Shown here: one piece after another, positions 42,421 to 45,740 of the stretch
Layout: every line of letters starts with the position of its first letter
How positions within the stretch are numbered: position 1 is the first letter of the stretch
Assembly: GCA_026388595.1 (NCBI GenBank)
Contig: JAPLJM010000045.1
Coordinates: 1-45,740 of the forward strand
Direction: 5' to 3'
DNA from: Deltaproteobacteria bacterium
Lineage (GTDB): Bacteria; Desulfobacterota; Syntrophia; Syntrophales; Fen-1087
DNA length: 45,740 nucleotides
The notes under the pieces: model-generated
What the model was told of the DNA's origin: nothing
Database searches by the model: none
What the model saw: only the letters and a program-made list of their open reading frames with translations
Position numbers and translations under genes: made by a program

Positions 42421-43065
42421 TCATTCAAAAAAAGGTCCTATCTTCTCCGTCAACCTCTCCCGCCGGCTTTTCTCTGCAATATAGATGGACCTGAGGCAAT
42501 CGGTGGCGTCCTGAAGATCTTCATTGATAATAACATAATCATACCACACAATCTCTTTAATTTCATCCATCGCCTTGCCAAGTCGTTTTTGCACGACCTC
42601 CGGGATCTCGCCGCGTCTGTTTAGTCTGGATTTCAAAGCCTCAAGGGATGGAGGGAGGATAAACACAAAAACGCCACCCGGGCAACTCTTTTTCAGGGCC
42701 TTTGCCCCCACAGGTTCGATGTCCAGCAAGAGGTCGCCGCCGCTGCCGAGAACATCCTGCATGATCTCTTTGGACGTCCCGTAATAATGGCCGTAATTTT
42801 CAACCCATTCAACAAAGGTCCCTTTCCGGATCTGCTCCCGGAAGGCCTCCTCAGAGACAAAGAAATAGTCCACACCCTCTTTTTCACCAGGGCGGGGCGG
42901 TCTCGTTGTAGAGGAAGCCGAAAAACGGATATTCGGGCACAGTTTAAGGAATTCACGGCAGATGGATGTCTTTCCTGTCCCCGACGGCGCCGAGACCACC
43001 ATGAACAGAGCAGCGTTTACCCGATGAGATGCTCCCCCGGTTTGCTGTTTTTTAAATTCATTCAA
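42421..43065 (-). CDS. gmk: Guanylate kinase
   Basis: 214 aa. Phosphorylates GMP to GDP. The P-loop SAPSGTGKT is at residues 25-33, followed by the GMP-binding STTRPPRPGEKEGVDYFF. The usual LLLDIDVQGA reads LLLDIEPVGA, a small departure in a normally conserved strand. The start is TTG at 43065, with AGGT upstream, overlapping the yicC stop; an ATG at codon 22 would cut too close to the P-loop. It lies between yicC and rpoZ. Confidence 0.95.
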   Translation of the reverse strand: MNEFKKQQTGGASHRVNAALFMVVSAPSGTGKTSICREFLKLCPNIRFSASSTTRPPRPGEKEGVDYFFVSEEAFREQIRKGTFVEWVENYGHYYGTSKEIMQDVLGSGGDLLLDIEPVGAKALKKSCPGGVFVFILPPSLEALKSRLNRRGEIPEVVQKRLGKAMDEIKEIVWYDYVIINEDLQDATDCLRSIYIAEKSRRERLTEKIGPFFE

Positions 43066-43942
43066 GATTCTGTACCTGTTCTCTCAGTTTTGCCAATTCA
43101 CTTTTTATTTCTATGACTTGTCTTGATATATCGGCATCACTGCTCTTTGAACCGATGGTATTCACCTCCCGGTTCATTTCCTGGATCAGGAAATCGACTT
43201 TTCTGCCAATGGCTTCATCACTATGCAACATTTCCAGAAACTGCCCGATATGGCTCCGGAAACGGACAATCTCCTCCGTAATATCACTTTTTTCAGCAAA
43301 AATAGCAACTTCCTGACTTAAGCGGGCCTCATCAACCACCAGGCCGCTGCTCAGTTCCCGGATCCGTTCAGTCAGGCGTTTCTGATATTCCGAAACGACC
43401 TGCGGCGCCTTTACTTCAATCCTGTTGATCAGTTGCGCCATCAGATCAAGGCGGGCCAGCAGATCCTGTGAAAGGATTTCCCCTTCCCGTCGCCTCATGT
43501 CCATCATACCGGCAATCGCTTCTTCCAGAACCACCGACAAACCCTGCCAGAGTGTTGTCATGTCCTGCGGCGACTCCACGGGCAGAAAGATATCCTTCTG
43601 GCCCGCAATCATCCCCAGTTTGATGTCATCCTGGAGGTTCAGGGATTGCTTCAATTGCGTGAACAGGTCAAAATAATTCCGGGCCAGTGGCAGATTTAAT
43701 GCCAGGTAGTGGGCATTTTCGGCGCTGGCATTGGCATCCCTGCGGATGGTTACGTCGATTTTACCGCGAATCAGCGGTTCCCCGATCTTTTTTTTGATCT
43801 CTATTTCAAGTGCGGACAGAGAGGCAGGAAGCCTCAGAGAAATTTCCAGAAAGCGATGGTTAAGAGATTTTATCTCTACGATATATTTTTGATCATCTAA
43901 GACGGCCTCGGCACGGCCATAACCTGTCATACTATGTACCAT
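43058..43942 (-). CDS. yicC: YicC/YloC family endoribonuclease
   Basis: 294 aa. Starts MVHSMTGYGRAEA and contains VEIKSLNHRFLEISLRLP; the C-terminal conserved block is GRKVDFLIQEMNREVNTIGSKSSD. Members of this family are RNases that cleave hairpin RNAs and affect small-RNA turnover. AAGGATAATT precedes the ATG. It overlaps the DUF4416 gene by 11 bases and gmk by 8, so all three are translationally linked. Confidence 0.93.
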   Translation of the reverse strand: MVHSMTGYGRAEAVLDDQKYIVEIKSLNHRFLEISLRLPASLSALEIEIKKKIGEPLIRGKIDVTIRRDANASAENAHYLALNLPLARNYFDLFTQLKQSLNLQDDIKLGMIAGQKDIFLPVESPQDMTTLWQGLSVVLEEAIAGMMDMRRREGEILSQDLLARLDLMAQLINRIEVKAPQVVSEYQKRLTERIRELSSGLVVDEARLSQEVAIFAEKSDITEEIVRFRSHIGQFLEMLHSDEAIGRKVDFLIQEMNREVNTIGSKSSDADISRQVIEIKSELAKLREQVQNLE

Positions 43943-44483
43943 TTGAATTATCCTTTGAAGCTGTCTTCAATGCCTGCAGATATTGCTTGCGAATTTTATT
44001 CAGCAGGGACATCACTTCCTGTCCCGCATAATCGGGATAGGTCCAGGGGAGGGCCTGGAACGTTCCCTCCGTGAAAATCAGCGTCAGGTCGGCATAAATA
44101 CCATCCCGAAGATAGGGGCGATGCGTATACCCCTTCCCCGTCGCCAGAATCAAGTGTGCGGGGGATATATATCCCGGATCAATATTGATCTGCCTGCGCC
44201 CGTCACTGGAAAATCGATCCTCAAGGCGGTTGGTCAGCAGTTTGACGTCGGGAAGGGATTCGGGGTGGATGAGCTTGTCAAAACTGACCATGCGCCGGAT
44301 CAAAGATCTTCCCATCTCTTTTTCATAATAATTCGTGTAGTCAAAGGGCATCTCTGCACTGATCAAGTCGGGCCGGCCGAAATTCGCCGTCAGGATTTGC
44401 ATTGCCTCAGGGAGAATGCCTCCCCTTGCCGTGATGATGCTCATGACAAGCTTGACCGCCTCTGCCTGTCGCGGTTTGCTCAT
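43932..44483 (-). CDS. DUF4416 family protein
   Basis: 183 aa. Family features: FDYTNYYEKEMG near the N-terminus, then LLTNRLEDRF, INIDPGYISPAHLILATGKG, HRPYLRDGIYADLTL and PWTYPDYAGQEV. There is no signal peptide or membrane segment, so it is cytoplasmic. The function of the family is unknown to me; the invariant His, Asp and Tyr residues suggest a catalytic or nucleotide-related role. It overlaps rfaE1 (ATGA) and yicC, so it is made together with a heptose kinase and an RNase. Confidence 0.88.
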   Translation of the reverse strand: MSKPRQAEAVKLVMSIITARGGILPEAMQILTANFGRPDLISAEMPFDYTNYYEKEMGRSLIRRMVSFDKLIHPESLPDVKLLTNRLEDRFSSDGRRQINIDPGYISPAHLILATGKGYTHRPYLRDGIYADLTLIFTEGTFQALPWTYPDYAGQEVMSLLNKIRKQYLQALKTASKDNSNGT

Positions 44484-45469
44484 AGCACTTTTTTCAGTTC
44501 CGCCTGTGAAACTGTCGATGTGCCGACCTTGCCGACCACAATTCCGGCGGCATGGTTGGCCAGGAAGGCGGCTTCCTTGAAGGTTGCCCCGGAAGCCATG
44601 CAGAGGGCAAATACCCCGATGACCGTGTCTCCCGCGCCGGTGACATCGAAAACTTCCCGTGCCTCTGTCGGGAATAAGGTATGGCTCACGCGGTTATTTT
44701 TTTCAAACAGGGTCATCCCCTCTTCGCCCCGCGTAATGAGGAGCGCCTGATAACGGTAGCGGCTCAGCAGGGCCGTCCCCACCTCAATCAGGTTCTCGCG
44801 ATTCACCCGATCGATGCCGACTGCCCGCCCCGCCTCGTGATGATTGGGCGTGATGATATCACACCCTTCATAAAGGGAGAAATCACTTTTTTTCGGATCG
44901 GCGCAGACAATGATTTTCCGGTTTCGCACCAGATCCCGAATACCATCGAGCAGGGATTTAGTAATCACGCCCTTACTATAGTCGGAAATGACAATTGCGC
45001 CGAGCTCATCCTGCAAGGACCCGATATAGTTGATCATCCGCTCGATGCTGTCGCCGCTCACCGCCCGGCGGCTTTCTCGGTCAAACCGCACCACCTGCTG
45101 GCTATGAGCCACAACCCTTGTTTTGAGCGTCGTAGGACGATCGGCTTCGACAATGATGCCCTGCGTGTCAATCTGCCGTTTGCGAAACTCACTGACCAGC
45201 TTTTTCCCCATCTCGTCGGCGCCAATGACACCGGAAACAAAAACTTTGCCGTCCATGGCATAAATATTGTTCAACACATTGGCGGAGCCGCCCAACAGCA
45301 GGTGATCCGCATCAACCTCCACCACGGGCACGGGCGCCTCCGGTGAAATCCGCGAAACCTTCCCCCAGATAAAATGGTCGATCATCAAATCGCCCACAAC
45401 CAGAACCTTTGCCCGGGAAAAGCGGTCAATAATTTCAAAGGCCCTTTTTCGACTCAGTATCTTCTTCAT
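44480..45469 (-). CDS. rfaE1: D-glycero-beta-D-manno-heptose 7-phosphate kinase (RfaE1/HldA type)
   Basis: 329 aa from the ATG at 45469 (MKKILSRKRAFEIID), with GGGATGGGAAGG upstream; an ATG 11 codons earlier is open but lacks a ribosome site. PfkB-family kinase: GGSANV at 60-65 and the anion hole/catalytic DVTGAGDT at 275-282 with Asp281. It makes heptose-1,7-bisphosphate for the LPS inner core. The adenylyltransferase domain found in bifunctional HldE is absent, so a separate rfaE2 must exist elsewhere. First gene of a tight eight-gene run. Confidence 0.93.
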   Translation of the reverse strand: MKKILSRKRAFEIIDRFSRAKVLVVGDLMIDHFIWGKVSRISPEAPVPVVEVDADHLLLGGSANVLNNIYAMDGKVFVSGVIGADEMGKKLVSEFRKRQIDTQGIIVEADRPTTLKTRVVAHSQQVVRFDRESRRAVSGDSIERMINYIGSLQDELGAIVISDYSKGVITKSLLDGIRDLVRNRKIIVCADPKKSDFSLYEGCDIITPNHHEAGRAVGIDRVNRENLIEVGTALLSRYRYQALLITRGEEGMTLFEKNNRVSHTLFPTEAREVFDVTGAGDTVIGVFALCMASGATFKEAAFLANHAAGIVVGKVGTSTVSQAELKKVL

Positions 45470-45555
45470 GCCTTCCCATCCCGTCACGCGTCCATCGATC
45501 ATGAAGACATTCAGACCACGCGACGCAGGCGAGTTGATTTATTTCTAAAGCAAGT

Positions 45556-45585
45556 AGTCTATTCCTATTGGTATTTTTTTGTCAA
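45556..45585 (-). promoter_or_regulatory. Sigma-70-type promoter of the rfaE1 run
   Basis: On the minus strand -35 TTGACA (45580-45585), 18-base spacer, -10 TAGACT (45556-45561), about 87 bases ahead of the rfaE1 start. It lies only 16 bases from the putative IS end. Confidence 0.65.
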
Positions 45586-45601
45586 TGCTTTTCTATAAAA
45601 A

Positions 45602-45658
45602 TGTCGCGAGTTCGTGACATGTCCGGTTTGTAGCACGTAATCTGTCCGGTTTGATATG
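45602..45658. mobile_element. Putative left end of an insertion sequence
   Basis: An imperfect palindrome TGTCGCGA-gt-TCGTGACA (45602-45619) is followed by two direct copies of TGTCCGGTTTG (45620-45630 and 45643-45653), 23 bases apart. The layout resembles a transposase-binding terminus and leads straight into the transposase gene. The other end is outside the window, so no target duplication can be checked. Confidence 0.55.
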
Positions 45659-45676
45659 GTCACCTATGGAGGTGAC
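45659..45676 (+). promoter_or_regulatory. Hairpin covering the transposase ribosome-binding site
   Basis: Perfect inverted repeat GTCACCT-ATGG-AGGTGAC. The second arm contains the GGAGGTGA Shine-Dalgarno site (45668-45675) of the transposase, so the hairpin would hide it, a usual way of keeping IS translation low when transcripts enter from outside. Confidence 0.55.
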
Positions 45677-45678
45677 GG

Positions 45679-45740
45679 ATGCGACGGACGGAGATGCTAC
45701 AGGAGATCCGAAAGATGCGATTTGAGGAGGCTTATTCGGA
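45679..45740 (+). CDS. Transposase, N-terminal fragment (IS1202/ISNCY-like)
   Basis: The first 20 codons of a gene cut by the window edge, beginning MRRTEMLQEIRKMRFEEAYS. This resembles the start of transposases that continue into a helix-turn-helix and then a DDE domain, as in the IS1202/ISNCY group; assignment from so short a piece is tentative. The ATG follows GGAGG by six bases. It is divergent from rfaE1. Confidence 0.6.
   Translation, partial: MRRTEMLQEIRKMRFEEAYS

Overview
The window reads as the core of a Gram-negative deltaproteobacterial-type chromosome (Desulfobacterota; a Syntrophus/Smithella-like member is my inference from gene order and protein style, not a search). Outer-membrane genes (lptD, the heptose kinase rfaE1) and a type IV pilus gene (pilC) support the Gram-negative assignment. 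Nearly every gene lies on the minus strand, so the text below follows minus-strand transcription, from high to low coordinates. The only plus-strand genes I can support are one tRNA-Pro and the start of a transposase at the right edge. No gene-free stretch exceeds 300 bases.

Right end (45.7-36.35 kb). A transposase begins at the edge, preceded by what looks like an insertion-sequence end. Next to it a promoter starts a compact minus-strand run: rfaE1, DUF4416, yicC, gmk, rpoZ, pyrF, rlmB, pilC, mostly overlapping or nearly touching. After the plus-strand tRNA-Pro come a DUF1178 gene and a large gene fusing a PLP-dependent cysteine synthase to a complete cysteinyl-tRNA synthetase-like protein. 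The fused synthetase has altered signature motifs.

Middle (36.34-6.67 kb). One promoter (36312-36340) leads into tRNA-Thr, -Tyr, -Gly, -Thr, rpmG, tRNA-Trp, secE, nusG, rplKAJL, rpoBC, rpsLG, tuf, rpsJ, and then the whole S10-spc-alpha set through rplQ. A strong terminator at 6675-6708 ends it. This single co-directional supercluster joins the L11, beta, str, S10, spc and alpha operons. It lacks fusA between rpsG and tuf and adk between secY and map. Regulatory elements include an L10 leader before rplJ, an attenuator-like hairpin between rpsJ and rplC, and a long hairpin between rplF and rplR. rpoC is interrupted by a deletion of about 50 bases right after its catalytic loop, so the assembly or the gene is damaged there. 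Many ribosomal genes use TTG or GTG starts with good Shine-Dalgarno sites.

Left end (6.6-0 kb). A small stand-alone EF-Tu domain-II-like protein with its own terminator is followed by folC-lptD (ATGA-coupled), then rplM-rpsI with its own promoter and terminator, then argC. The 5' part of a second, ordinary cysteinyl-tRNA synthetase gene runs off the left edge. The window therefore encodes one canonical CysRS and one fused, divergent CysRS. I consider that pair the most interesting biology here.
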